Shown here in pieces: positions 16,380 through 24,644 of a DNA stretch of 64,000 nucleotides. The notes under the pieces are model-generated. The model was not told where the DNA came from. It saw only the letters and a list, made by a program, of their open reading frames with translations, and did no database searches. The translations under genes and the position numbers were made by a program. Source of the DNA: Palsa-89 sp963824345 (GTDB lineage: Bacteria > Acidobacteriota > Terriglobia > Bryobacterales > Bryobacteraceae); contig CAWGOZ010000020.1 in the NCBI GenBank assembly GCA_963824345.1, positions 124,001 through 188,000 of the forward strand, in the 5' to 3' direction. Within the stretch, counting starts at the first letter, position 1; each line of letters opens with the position of its first letter.

Positions 16380-18005
16380 ATGACCCTTCGTCACCGCCCC
16401 TCGGCTCTGGCCGCCGCCCTCACCATCGCCGGTGCACTGCTCTACAGCGGTTGCGCAGCCAGGCCCCAATCGTTCAAGCTATCCTTCCTCCCGTCCACTC
16501 CGCTTCGAATCGAACCCAGCTTTGAGGAGCCGCCGCATCTCGGGCCGAACTTCTACTCCAGCGACACACCTGACCAGGTGCAGCGCGCCCTGGCCGCTCT
16601 GCCTCGCCAGGCCGAGGCGGAAAGCTTGGTGGCCAAGGCCCGCATCCATATGGAAGCCGGTAAGCGCTTCTATCAACAGGGTGACATCGAAAGTGCCCGC
16701 CAGGAGTTCGACGCCGCCGTGGAAGTGCTGCTCTCGGCGCCCGACAATCTGCCGGACCGCCCTCGTCTGGAAAACGCCCTGGACCAGATGGCCGACACCA
16801 TCTACCGCTACGATCTGGAAGGCCTCGGCAGCGCTTCCGGCCAGTTGCCGGAAGTGGTCTACGACAAGTCGCCGCTGGATGGCATCCTGGACATGACCTT
16901 CCCGACCGATCCCAACCTGCGCCCTAAGGTGAAGGAGGAGATCGAGGCCACCGTTTCGCAGCTTCCGTTACAGGAAAATGACGCCGTCCTCAGCTACGTG
17001 CATTATTTTTCGACTGATCGCGGCCATAAAGTACTAGCCGGGGGCCTGCGCCGCTCGGGCCGTTATCGCCCCCTGGTTCAGCGCATTCTCGATGACGAGG
17101 GCGTGCCTCAGGAATTGATCTATCTGGCGCAAGTGGAGTCCGGTTTCCTGCCGCGCGCCCGCTCCAACAAGAAGGCCGTCGGCATGTGGCAGTTCGTCCA
17201 GTTTCGCGGCCGGGAGTATGGCTTGATGCAAGCCCCCGGCACTGACGATCGCCTGGATCCCGAAAAGGCCACCCGCGCGGCTGCCCACCACCTGCACGAT
17301 CTTTACGCCACTTTTGGCGACTGGTATCTGGCGATGGCAGCCTACAACTGCGGCCCGGGCTGCGTCCAGCGTGCCGTCGAGCGCACCGGTTACGCCGATT
17401 TTTGGGAATTACGCCGCCTGAACGCGCTCCCCAAGGAAACCGCCAATTACGTCCCGCTGATTCTGGCGCTGACCATCATGTCCAAAAATCCCAAGGACTA
17501 TGATCTCGACAAGCTTGAATTCGACCGGCCCATCGAATACGAAACTCTGGATCTGGACACGCCCACCAGCCTGCCGCTGGTGGCCGATGCCGCCGATCGG
17601 CCCGTGTCGGAGATCCAGGATCTGAACCCGGCGTTGCTGAAGCTCACCGCGCCGGCCGGCTATCAATTGCGGGTTCCCAAAGGAACGTTGCCCGGCATCA
17701 TGACCGCTCTCGCTCTGGTCCCGGCCAGCCATCGCGCGGATTGGCGCATTCATCGCGTGTTGCAGGGCGAGACCCTGGCCGAGATCGCGCACCGTTATGC
17801 GGCCCCGCTCGCTTCGCTAACGGCGGCTAACCAGCGGCCGAATGCCGAAGCGCCTCAACCGGGGGATTTGATGGTGGTCCCCACTGCCGGGCGCATCCGG
17901 CCAGTGAGCCGGGCCGTCGCTACGCGCCGGACCCCAGTGCATCGGACCCGCCCCACGTATCACACCGCCAGCCTGGCCTCCAAACATCGCGCCGCATCGA
18001 ACTAG
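16380..18005 (+). CDS. MltD-like membrane-bound lytic transglycosylase with LysM domain
   Basis: A 541-residue lipoprotein: signal segment with lipobox LYSGC (lipid-attached Cys25). Residues 60-140 are TPR-like helices. The SLT domain begins near 205. PQELIYLAQVESGF contains the catalytic Glu253, and AVGMWQF, AMAAYNCGPG and LPKETANYVPLILA are GH23 signatures. A LysM peptidoglycan-binding motif (HRVLQGETLAEIAHRYA) lies at about 460-505, followed by a basic tail. It cleaves peptidoglycan glycan strands, producing 1,6-anhydroMurNAc ends, at the cell envelope. It is an isolated gene behind its own promoter. Confidence 0.92.
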   Translation: MTLRHRPSALAAALTIAGALLYSGCAARPQSFKLSFLPSTPLRIEPSFEEPPHLGPNFYSSDTPDQVQRALAALPRQAEAESLVAKARIHMEAGKRFYQQGDIESARQEFDAAVEVLLSAPDNLPDRPRLENALDQMADTIYRYDLEGLGSASGQLPEVVYDKSPLDGILDMTFPTDPNLRPKVKEEIEATVSQLPLQENDAVLSYVHYFSTDRGHKVLAGGLRRSGRYRPLVQRILDDEGVPQELIYLAQVESGFLPRARSNKKAVGMWQFVQFRGREYGLMQAPGTDDRLDPEKATRAAAHHLHDLYATFGDWYLAMAAYNCGPGCVQRAVERTGYADFWELRRLNALPKETANYVPLILALTIMSKNPKDYDLDKLEFDRPIEYETLDLDTPTSLPLVADAADRPVSEIQDLNPALLKLTAPAGYQLRVPKGTLPGIMTALALVPASHRADWRIHRVLQGETLAEIAHRYAAPLASLTAANQRPNAEAPQPGDLMVVPTAGRIRPVSRAVATRRTPVHRTRPTYHTASLASKHRAASN

Positions 18006-18069
18006 CCGAGCCCCAAAACCGAGCCCCTCGCCTCCGAAATTCGTCCCCCAAAATTTGCATAGTTCGCTC

Positions 18070-18097
18070 TTGCCTTCCGATGAAAACGAGTTATTCT
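18070..18097 (+). promoter_or_regulatory. Promoter candidate for the histone-H1-like gene
   Basis: TTGCCT (18070-18075) and TATTCT (18092-18097) are 16 bp apart. AGGAGG at 18117-18122 then lies 8 bases before the ATG at 18131. A second ATG at 18124 opens only a four-codon frame that ends inside the gene start. Confidence 0.45.
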
Positions 18098-18130
18098 AGG
18101 GTGTGGTTAGCCCAACAGGAGGCATGAATA

Positions 18131-18616
18131 ATGGTTGATAGCTTGCGCTTCACCGCTGACGACGACCTCGATGATTTCGGATATGAAGAGGAACAGATCG
18201 ACGTAACCACCGAAGTCGGCGAATACGGTCCAGAGGATGAAGACGAAGACGAACTGACTCGACCGGCGCCCGCACCGGTTCACTCCACTGCCGTTCCACC
18301 TCCCCTTGCTCCGGCTGCCGAAGCGCCGCCGCAAAAGAAGCCCGTAAAGAAAGCCGCTGCCCCCGCTGCCAAGCCGGCTGCCGCCGTGAAGAAGGCGGCT
18401 CCGGCCAAAAAGGCTCCCGCGAAGAAAGCCGCGGCCAAGAAAACCGTGAAGAAAGCCGCCGTCAAGAAAGCCGCCGTCAAGAAGACCGTGAAAAAGGCCG
18501 CCAAGAAAGCGCCAGCCAAGAAAAAAGCCCCTGTGAAGAAGACCGTCAAAAAGGCGGCCAAGAAATCCAAGAAGGCCGACAAGAAAGGCCACAAGAAAGC
18601 CAAGGGCAAGAAGTAA
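18131..18616 (+). CDS. Histone-H1-like Lys/Ala-rich protein with acidic N-terminus
   Basis: A 161-residue protein of two opposite halves. Residues 1-45 are strongly acidic (DDDLDDFGYEEEQ, EDEDEDEL). Residues 70-161 consist of KKA, AKK and VKK repeats resembling the C-terminal tail of eukaryotic H1 and bacterial H1-like proteins such as Chlamydia Hc1/Hc2 or Bordetella BpH1. The basic half should bind DNA or RNA; the acidic half could modulate that binding. AGGAGG precedes the start. The gene stands alone, with a hairpin after its stop. The function, nucleoid or RNA related, is inferred from composition only. Confidence 0.8.
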   Translation: MVDSLRFTADDDLDDFGYEEEQIDVTTEVGEYGPEDEDEDELTRPAPAPVHSTAVPPPLAPAAEAPPQKKPVKKAAAPAAKPAAAVKKAAPAKKAPAKKAAAKKTVKKAAVKKAAVKKTVKKAAKKAPAKKKAPVKKTVKKAAKKSKKADKKGHKKAKGKK

Positions 18617-18631
18617 ACCCACCCGCCGCGG

Positions 18632-18664
18632 CCCCGGGCACGACACTCGTGTCTTTGCTCGGGG
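18632..18664. terminator. Hairpin between convergent genes
   Basis: CCCCGGGCA (18632-18640) pairs with TGCTCGGGG (18656-18664) with one G-T wobble, and GACAC/GTGTC pair inside the loop. It lies between the stops of two convergent genes and could serve both, although there is no long T tract. Confidence 0.4.
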
Positions 18665-18668
18665 TTCC

Positions 18669-18884
18669 CTACTTTTCCTTCTTCACCGCAGTCCGGCACC
18701 GCTCGAAGAGCCCCAACAGCGCTTCGGCGTACTCTTCGGGCGTCTTCGATCCCTTGCCGGCGAACCCGGCCGCGCTCCCGCCCTTGCCGTACCCTGTCGT
18801 CACCGCGATAAACTTCATCATCTCCAGGGCAACCTCATCGCTGTTGCGCGCCGGCGGGGCGGCGTTTGAAATATCTTCAGGCAT
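18669..18884 (-). CDS. Small conserved-looking hypothetical protein
   Basis: A 71-residue protein when started at the ATG at 18884 (MPEDISNAAPPARNSDEVAL), which has GGGAGG about 12 bases upstream; the frame is open to 18908. The sequence EVALEMMKFIAVTTGYGKGG, followed by a short helix (TPEEYAEALLGLFERCRTAV), suggests a folded small soluble protein. No signal peptide and no known domain are visible. It is convergent with the H1-like gene and divergent from the HipA-type kinase. Confidence 0.6.
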   Translation of the reverse strand: MPEDISNAAPPARNSDEVALEMMKFIAVTTGYGKGGSAAGFAGKGSKTPEEYAEALLGLFERCRTAVKKEK

Positions 18885-18983
18885 TCGTTGTCCATTCCTC
18901 CCGTGCATCGCCGCCTCGGCGGCAATTCTCTAGTGTAGACCGTCCAAGCTCCCAGCACATAGAATGATCTTTGCCCTTCATCC

Positions 18984-19817
18984 ATGCCCGTTGAAGCCAT
19001 ACGCCTGATCCGCAAGATGCGCGGAGGGGCGCAGGCACATTTGTTGGAGTGTGACGACGGCCACTTCTATGTCGTTAAATTCCTGAATAATCCCCAGCAC
19101 CGGCGCATTTTAATTAATGAATGGATCGCCTCGGTTTTCCTCAATTATCTGCAGATCTCCGCGCCGCCCGCCGCCCTGGTGAATCTCTCGGGCGAGTTTC
19201 TCGCATCCAACCCCGAAGTCCACATCGAGCTCGGCTCGCGCCATCTGGCCATCCAGCCCGGTTGGCATTTTGGATCCCGCTACCCCGGCGATCCAGCCAA
19301 AATCATGGTCTACGATTTCCTGCCCGACGCGCTGCTCGACAAAGTAGTGAACGTCGGCGAGTTCCGGGGCGTGCTGGCCTTTGATAAATGGATGGGAAAC
19401 GCCGACTCCCGCCAGTCAATTTTCTTCCGCGCGCGGCTCCGGCAATGGCCGCCCCCGTCCTCAGAACAAGCCCCCCGGGCCGGTTTTGTCGCCCAAATGA
19501 TGGACCACGGTTACGTCTTCAACGGCCCGCACTGGATCTTTCCCGATTCCCCGCTGCAGGGCCTCTACTTCCGCCCCAGCGTGTATCAAAGCGTACGGTC
19601 CTGGGATGATTTCGAGCCTTGGCTCGATCGCGTGGTGCACTTTCCCGACGAGGTGGTCGACGACGCGCAGAAGCAGCTCCCGCCGGAGTGGCTGGCCGAG
19701 GACGCCCCAGCGCTGGAAGCCATGCTGGTCAAGTTGATGTCCCGGCGCAAGCGCGTCCCGGACCTGATTCGCGAGTCCCGGCGCGGCCGCGTGAATCCGT
19801 TTCCCGGCTGGAAATAG
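18984..19817 (+). CDS. HipA-family kinase (HipA_2 type)
   Basis: A 277-residue protein. GGAQAHLLECDDGHFYVVKF resembles the glycine loop and ATP-binding lysine (Lys32) of HipA-like kinases. LAFDKWMGNADSRQ (Asp134, Asn139) looks like the catalytic loop and MMDHGYVFN (Asp174) like the metal-binding DFG equivalent. The C-terminus is helical and basic. This matches the HipA_2 group, which lacks the N-terminal subdomain of classical HipA. No HipB-like HTH antitoxin is adjacent, so it is probably not a simple toxin. The neighbour at 19853 is an uncharacterised protein 35 bp downstream that may be its partner or target (inference). Confidence 0.75.
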   Translation: MPVEAIRLIRKMRGGAQAHLLECDDGHFYVVKFLNNPQHRRILINEWIASVFLNYLQISAPPAALVNLSGEFLASNPEVHIELGSRHLAIQPGWHFGSRYPGDPAKIMVYDFLPDALLDKVVNVGEFRGVLAFDKWMGNADSRQSIFFRARLRQWPPPSSEQAPRAGFVAQMMDHGYVFNGPHWIFPDSPLQGLYFRPSVYQSVRSWDDFEPWLDRVVHFPDEVVDDAQKQLPPEWLAEDAPALEAMLVKLMSRRKRVPDLIRESRRGRVNPFPGWK

Positions 19818-19852
19818 CGGCGAGCATCCCTTCCGTGTGATAGGTTGAAGGG

Positions 19853-20344
19853 TTGAAACCGAACCTGGACGTTCTGAAACCCGAGATTGAAACTTACCTG
19901 GAGGAGATGGGGCTGGCCATCTTCTACGGCTACTCGCGTCCCCTGGATGCGGCCCCGGTGGTCTATTGGGATTGCGAGCAGTATCCCGACTACCGGCTGT
20001 TCGTCCAATCCGCGCGCGCCGTGGGCGCCAGCATCATCGTGTTTCACCAGCGTGAATTTTTCTCCGATCAGGTGGACGACGCCGTCGAATTGCTGAACTC
20101 GGCCGAATTACCGGCCCAGGAATCCCAAAGCTTCGAAGAGCGCTTGAGCGAGGCGCGGGCCCATGAAGGCTCGGTTTGCGCCATCGAGCTATCTTTCGAT
20201 CATCAGGGGCGCGTCTTCCTCTTCGATCTCCGCACGGATTGGTTCGACGAGTTTTCCGACTTGCTGGATGAGATTCAGCTGCTCACCGCCGAGCCCAATG
20301 AGGGCGACGATTCCCCCATCACCGGCTACTTTTCGAGAAACTGA
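19853..20344 (+). CDS. Hypothetical acidic protein downstream of HipA-type kinase
   Basis: A 163-residue acidic soluble protein starting at TTG (KPNLDVLKPEIETYLEEMG); an ATG at 19910 is the alternative. Features are VYWDCEQYPDYRLFVQSARA, IIVFHQREFFSDQ and ELSFDHQGRVFLFDLRTDWFDEF, with alternating strands and helices. I recognise no family. It sits 35 bp after the kinase and 12 bp before recJ, so all three may be transcribed together. Confidence 0.65.
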   Translation: MKPNLDVLKPEIETYLEEMGLAIFYGYSRPLDAAPVVYWDCEQYPDYRLFVQSARAVGASIIVFHQREFFSDQVDDAVELLNSAELPAQESQSFEERLSEARAHEGSVCAIELSFDHQGRVFLFDLRTDWFDEFSDLLDEIQLLTAEPNEGDDSPITGYFSRN

Positions 20345-20356
20345 TCTGTTTCAAAC

Positions 20357-22090
20357 ATGCCAAGTTTTCGCTGGCTGATTCCCGCCGCGGACCCGGACGC
20401 CGCCGCTGCGCTGGCCGCGAGCTTGGCCGTGCAGCCCGTCACCGCCGCCGTATTGCTTTCCCGCGGCATCACCGATGCGTCCGCCGCCCGGCGCTTTCTC
20501 GCTCCCGATCTCGATCATTTGCTCGATCCGGCCCTGCTTACCGGCATGCACGACGCCGTCCGGCGTCTGAAGGCGGCCATTCAAGCCCACGAAAAAATCC
20601 TGATCTACGGCGATTACGACGTGGACGGCACGGTGTCCGTTGTCATTTTGAAGAAGGCCATCGAGATGGCCGGCGGCGAGGCCAGCTTTCACGTTCCGCA
20701 TCGCCTCCGGGATGGTTATGGCATGCGCGCCAACGTCATCGAGCGTGCCGCGGCCATGGGCGTCTCACTCATCATCAGCGTCGACACCGGAATCCGCGCC
20801 TCGGTGGTGGTGGAGGCGGCCCGCGAACGCGGCATCGACGTCATCGTCACCGATCATCACTTGCCCGACGCCGAGCTTCCGCCCGCACTCGCCGTATTAA
20901 ATCCGAACCGGCGGGACTGCCCGTATCCCGACAAGAACCTGTGCGGCGCGGGCGTCGCGTTCAAGCTGGTCCAGGCCCTGCTTCGGACGCTCGATTGGCC
21001 GCCTAAGAAGCTGGCTCGCGTCCTGAAGTCGTTCTTGAAGCTGGTGGCCATCGCAACCGTGGCCGACGTGGTTCCCTTAGTGGGCGAAAATCGGGTCATC
21101 GTCAAACACGGCCTGGAGGGCCTGCAGCAAGCCCGCAATCCCGGGCTGCGCGCATTGCTGGAACTTTCGGGAATGCTTAATGGCCGGGCGCCCAGCGCGC
21201 GCCAGGTGGCTTTTCAAATTGCGCCGCGCATCAACGCCGCCGGCCGGATGGACGACGCGCAGAACGTGATTCGCATGTTTTTGACCGACGATCCGGAGCA
21301 AGCGCGTACCCTGGCCTCCCAACTCCATTCGCTGAACCAGGAGCGCCGCGACACCGAAGCCGAAATCGTCAAGCTGGTGCTGGCCGAATGCGCGGGCGTT
21401 CCCGTTACCGACGATCAATGCGCGCTGGTATTTTCGGGCGCCAACTGGCATCGCGGCGTGGTCGGAATCGTCGCCAGCCGTTTGGTCGACCGCTTCTCGC
21501 GGCCGGTGTTCGTGTTGAGCGAAGAAAATGGCGAGGCGCAAGGCTCCGGCCGCGGGATCCCGCCGTTCCATTTGCTGGACGCCCTGGAATCGATGCCCGA
21601 TCTGTTCACGCGCTTCGGCGGACATCGCCAGGCGGCCGGCGTCAGTCTCCCCACTGAATTGGTTCCCGAGTTTCGCCGCCGTTTGAACGCCTACGCCGGA
21701 GCGCGGCTAACCCCCGCCGATTTCCAGCCGCAATTGCAGGTGGACGCGCTGGTCACGCTGCGCGAGTTGACCACGGGCCCGGCCGTTCAGGAATTGCTCG
21801 CGATGGCTCCGTTCGGGTTCGGCAATCCGCCGCCCGTGTTGGCTGTACTAGGCGCGGAAATATCCGGCGCACCTGTGGTGATGAAGGAGAAACATCTGCG
21901 CGTCCACTTGCGCCAGGATGGCCGCAGCCTGTTTCCAAAGGCGTGGAACTTCGCCGACCGCGCCGCCGATTTCCCCCTGCATACGCGCCTGGACGCCGCT
22001 TTCTCGGTGGAGGAAGATGCTTACGGCGCGGATCGTGGATACGCTAACTGGGCCGCAATCCTGCGCAACGTCCGTCCGTCAGCTTCATAA
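20357..22090 (+). CDS. recJ: Single-stranded-DNA-specific exonuclease RecJ
   Basis: A 577-residue 5'-3' exonuclease of recombination and mismatch repair. DHH-superfamily motifs are intact: IYGDYDVDG (86-91 core), VDTG (143-145), TDHH (166-168) and, in the DHHA1 domain, FGGHRQAAG. QIAPRINAAGRMDDA is the central RecJ signature. The C-terminal OB-fold region is present (PFGFGNPPPVLAVLGAEI). Length is normal for the family. It starts 12 bp after the upstream hypothetical gene. Confidence 0.95.
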   Translation: MPSFRWLIPAADPDAAAALAASLAVQPVTAAVLLSRGITDASAARRFLAPDLDHLLDPALLTGMHDAVRRLKAAIQAHEKILIYGDYDVDGTVSVVILKKAIEMAGGEASFHVPHRLRDGYGMRANVIERAAAMGVSLIISVDTGIRASVVVEAARERGIDVIVTDHHLPDAELPPALAVLNPNRRDCPYPDKNLCGAGVAFKLVQALLRTLDWPPKKLARVLKSFLKLVAIATVADVVPLVGENRVIVKHGLEGLQQARNPGLRALLELSGMLNGRAPSARQVAFQIAPRINAAGRMDDAQNVIRMFLTDDPEQARTLASQLHSLNQERRDTEAEIVKLVLAECAGVPVTDDQCALVFSGANWHRGVVGIVASRLVDRFSRPVFVLSEENGEAQGSGRGIPPFHLLDALESMPDLFTRFGGHRQAAGVSLPTELVPEFRRRLNAYAGARLTPADFQPQLQVDALVTLRELTTGPAVQELLAMAPFGFGNPPPVLAVLGAEISGAPVVMKEKHLRVHLRQDGRSLFPKAWNFADRAADFPLHTRLDAAFSVEEDAYGADRGYANWAAILRNVRPSAS

Positions 22091-22096
22091 GCGCAT

Positions 22097-22594
22097 TCAC
22101 TTCGCTGCGGCCTCTATCCTGGTCGACGGACCTATGCCGACGATCTCGATGGTGAGACCCTCCGGCCCCGTGCCGTCGAAGTGCATCTGATTTGCGATAT
22201 CCCGGACCACGCTGCCAGGTCCGAGTGCAACGGTATTGTTGGGATCGAATTTGGCCCCGGTGCCGATCAGCATCGTTCCGCTCAGGACGGTGATGAATCG
22301 ATCATTGGGGTGAGAATGCGGCTGGCTCCAATCGTTCGGGCCCCGTCTGAGAAGCTGGACATACAAACCGGGCTTGGAAGGATCGCCAAGCAGAATCGCC
22401 GTTTGGCTGGTGCTTCCAGGACGACCCTTCCATTCGATTTGGTCCGGCAGTTTGAACTCTCTCGCATTGCGGTCGATCGTGACGGCATCAGCTCCGTAGA
22501 TTGCCAGCGGATTGTTCGTTTTTGCATGCGGGCCCGAAAGAGCAGCCAGAGCCAAGATACCCAGTGCCAACCTACCCAGTTGGGACATCGTCAT
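22097..22594 (-). CDS. Exported cupin-domain protein
   Basis: A 165-residue protein with AAGGAG seven bases before the ATG and a signal-like N-terminus (MTMSQLGRLALGILALAALS). The cupin core includes WSQPHSHPNDRFITVLSGTM, giving two His metal ligands and a Gly turn, then GPGSVVRDIANQMHFDGTGP with a further His. This is the layout of small secreted cupins seen in Acidobacteria. The substrate is unknown. It ends 6 bp from the convergent recJ. Confidence 0.82.
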   Translation of the reverse strand: MTMSQLGRLALGILALAALSGPHAKTNNPLAIYGADAVTIDRNAREFKLPDQIEWKGRPGSTSQTAILLGDPSKPGLYVQLLRRGPNDWSQPHSHPNDRFITVLSGTMLIGTGAKFDPNNTVALGPGSVVRDIANQMHFDGTGPEGLTIEIVGIGPSTRIEAAAK

Positions 22595-22671
22595 AAGAAT
22601 CTCCTTTACTCGAAGAAAATCCGAATCGCTGAATTTGCCACAGGTATCTTACTACGCGCGGGTTTTACGCT

Positions 22672-22679
22672 GCTAAAGT
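22672..22679 (+). promoter_or_regulatory. GCTAAAGT, -10-like box before the PRISE-like gene
   Basis: The box lies 14 bases before the proposed TTG start and matches the GCTANANT pattern found upstream of ilvE, xseB, trpC and mazG. It has no clear -35. Confidence 0.3.
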
Positions 22680-22693
22680 GGGTCGAGGAAGTT

Positions 22694-23800
22694 TTGACAA
22701 AGCAGAAGATTCTGGTCGCGGGGGCCTCAGGGCTGATCGGATACGGCGCACTGCGTCATTTCGCGAAACTTCCCGAATGGGACGTCGTTGCGGTTTCGCG
22801 CCGTGCGCCGCCTCCTATCGCGGGCGTCGAATTCATATCCCTTGATCTTCTCGACGCGGTGCAGTGCCGCGAGATTTTCGGACGGATGTCCGATGTGACG
22901 CATCTCGCGTACGCGGCGCTGAATGAGAAACCCGGCCTCTTCGAAGGATGGGTGGATCGCGCGCAGATGGAAGTCAATCTCGCGATGCTGCGCAATCTGT
23001 TTGACCCGCTGGAGGCCGCGGCCAAGAGTCTGCGGCACGTCTCATTGCTTCAGGGAACCAAGGCATATGGAGGGCACGCCGGGGCCGTGGTTCCCATTCC
23101 GGCTCGGGAGCGCGCGCCGCGCCATCGGCATGAGAACTTCTATTGGCTGCAAGAGGACTATCTGCGCGGCAAGCAGGCCGGCAAGAGTTGGTGCTTCACG
23201 ATCTGGCGTCCGCAGATCGTGATCGGCGAAGCAATTGGCGGCAACCTGAGCATGATCCCGCCGCTCGGCGTATACGCCGCCTTGCTCCGTGAAGAAGGCA
23301 GCCCGCTGTACTTCCCCGGAGGGAACTCTTCTACGGTTTTCGAACTCGTCGACACCGATTTGCTCGCGCGAGCCATGGAATGGTCGGCCACCAGTGACAG
23401 CGCGCGCAACGAGACCTTCAACATCACCAATGGCGACGTGGCAACTTGGGAGGACCTCTGGCCGGTAGTCGCGGATGCCTTCGGAATGGAGGCCGGGGCG
23501 AGCAAGCCACTTTCGCTCGCGCAGGAGATGCCGAAGCGGCAGGCGGAGTGGGCGGCCATCGTGAAGAAGTACGGCCTGGCGGCGCCCGCGGATCTTAAGG
23601 CATTTGTCGGAGAGTCATTTTATTTCGCTGATGCTCTCTTCGGTCACCGCCCGGAGGGAAGCGCCGCATCGGCGGACAGACCGTGGCTGGTAAGCACCGT
23701 CAAACTTCGGCAGGCCGGCTTCCACGATTGCATCGACTCGGCCGACATGCTGCAAAAGTGGATTCGCCAGTTCCAGCAGAACCGGCTATTGCCTAGGTGA
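22694..23800 (+). CDS. NAD(P)-dependent SDR reductase, PRISE (progesterone 5-beta-reductase)-like
   Basis: The frame is open from 22181, but that part lies antisense to the cupin gene. A TTG at 22694 with GAGGAAG upstream gives the expected N-terminus TKQKILVAGASGLIGYGALRHF, an extended-SDR Rossmann motif (GASGxxG). THLAYAALNEKPG, SLLQGTKAYGGH and ENFYWLQEDYL, with the Tyr replacing the usual YxxxK layout, match the PRISE/iridoid-synthase-like group. The protein is about 368 residues and cytoplasmic. Bacterial members reduce activated enones; the natural substrate is unknown. The stop overlaps the convergent peptidase C26 gene by 8 bases. Confidence 0.82.
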   Translation: MTKQKILVAGASGLIGYGALRHFAKLPEWDVVAVSRRAPPPIAGVEFISLDLLDAVQCREIFGRMSDVTHLAYAALNEKPGLFEGWVDRAQMEVNLAMLRNLFDPLEAAAKSLRHVSLLQGTKAYGGHAGAVVPIPARERAPRHRHENFYWLQEDYLRGKQAGKSWCFTIWRPQIVIGEAIGGNLSMIPPLGVYAALLREEGSPLYFPGGNSSTVFELVDTDLLARAMEWSATSDSARNETFNITNGDVATWEDLWPVVADAFGMEAGASKPLSLAQEMPKRQAEWAAIVKKYGLAAPADLKAFVGESFYFADALFGHRPEGSAASADRPWLVSTVKLRQAGFHDCIDSADMLQKWIRQFQQNRLLPR

Positions 23801-24485
23801 CCGCCCCATATTCCGCTGTCCGCTGAGCTATCGCGGCTGCAAAGGCTTCAAACAATTTTCGATCCGCCTCGCTCACCGCAACCCGATCTTCGGGGTGCCA
23901 CTGGACCGCCACGGCGAATACCGCGTTTCCGGGTAGCTCCAGCGCTTCAACCACGCCATCGTCAGCGATCGCGGACGGAACCAAACCGGCTCCCAAGCGG
24001 TCCACGGCCTGATGATGCCGCGAGTTCACTTGGTGCTCGCCCGCGCCGACGATCCCAGCCAGCCTGGTATCCGGCTTCACGCGGATGCCGTGAACGGCCG
24101 GATGCCTGGCCGGCTCCTTGTCGCGCGCTTTCACCCGATGCGTATCCACGTTCGCCACATGCTGGATCAGCGTGCCGCCGCGAGCCACGTTGAACACTTG
24201 CATGCCCCGGCAAATGGCCAGCACCGGGAGATCGGCCGCCAAAGCTTCCTGGAGCAGCCTGATTTCCAGCTCATCGCGCTCGTCATCCGGCGGCTCGCTC
24301 TCCGCGGCGCGCGGCTGGCCATAGAGCTTGGGATTGACATCGCTGCCGCCCGTGAGCAATAGCCCGTCCAGCCCTTCAAGCGAGGCCGGATTCCGCACGG
24401 ATTCGATACCGGCGCCCTTGAGAGCCGATTGGTACGGCGCTAAATTTGTTGTCTTCCCGGAAGTTACCGCGACTTTATATGGCAT
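23793..24485 (-). CDS. Peptidase C26 / gamma-glutamyl-gamma-aminobutyrate hydrolase-like
   Basis: A 230-residue class I glutamine-amidotransferase-fold hydrolase. VLAICRGMQVFNVARGG contains the nucleophilic Cys. VNSRHHQAVDRLG is the PuuD-type signature, and VAVQWHPED contains the catalytic His with its acidic partner. GLLLTGGSDVNPKLYG is the N-terminal family motif. It hydrolyses gamma-glutamyl amides in the cytoplasm. Other puu genes are absent, so a polyamine-pathway role is not shown. Confidence 0.88.
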   Translation of the reverse strand: MPYKVAVTSGKTTNLAPYQSALKGAGIESVRNPASLEGLDGLLLTGGSDVNPKLYGQPRAAESEPPDDERDELEIRLLQEALAADLPVLAICRGMQVFNVARGGTLIQHVANVDTHRVKARDKEPARHPAVHGIRVKPDTRLAGIVGAGEHQVNSRHHQAVDRLGAGLVPSAIADDGVVEALELPGNAVFAVAVQWHPEDRVAVSEADRKLFEAFAAAIAQRTAEYGAVT

Positions 24486-24626
24486 GTGACAAAACCGACT
24501 CCCTGACGGTCGCGGCTCCGTAAAACCGATCTACCAAACGCGCTGCACCTGCCGAGCCGCGCACCTTAGTAAGCGATCCTTGTTTAAGCTTAACAATTGT
24601 GGTTCTCGTACGTCCTATACACAGGA

Positions 24627-24634
24627 GCTAAACT
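24627..24634 (+). promoter_or_regulatory. GCTAAACT, -10-like box before the M16 peptidase pair
   Basis: The box lies 10 bases before the ATG at 24645, with the same sequence and similar placement as the box before mazG. No -35 at proper spacing was found. Confidence 0.3.
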
Positions 24635-24644
24635 AGTCTTATCT

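Noticed and set aside
18124..18138. ATG with four codons overlapping the H1-like start, considered as a leader peptide
   Set aside because: Too short and lying between the ribosome site and the true ATG; probably coincidence.
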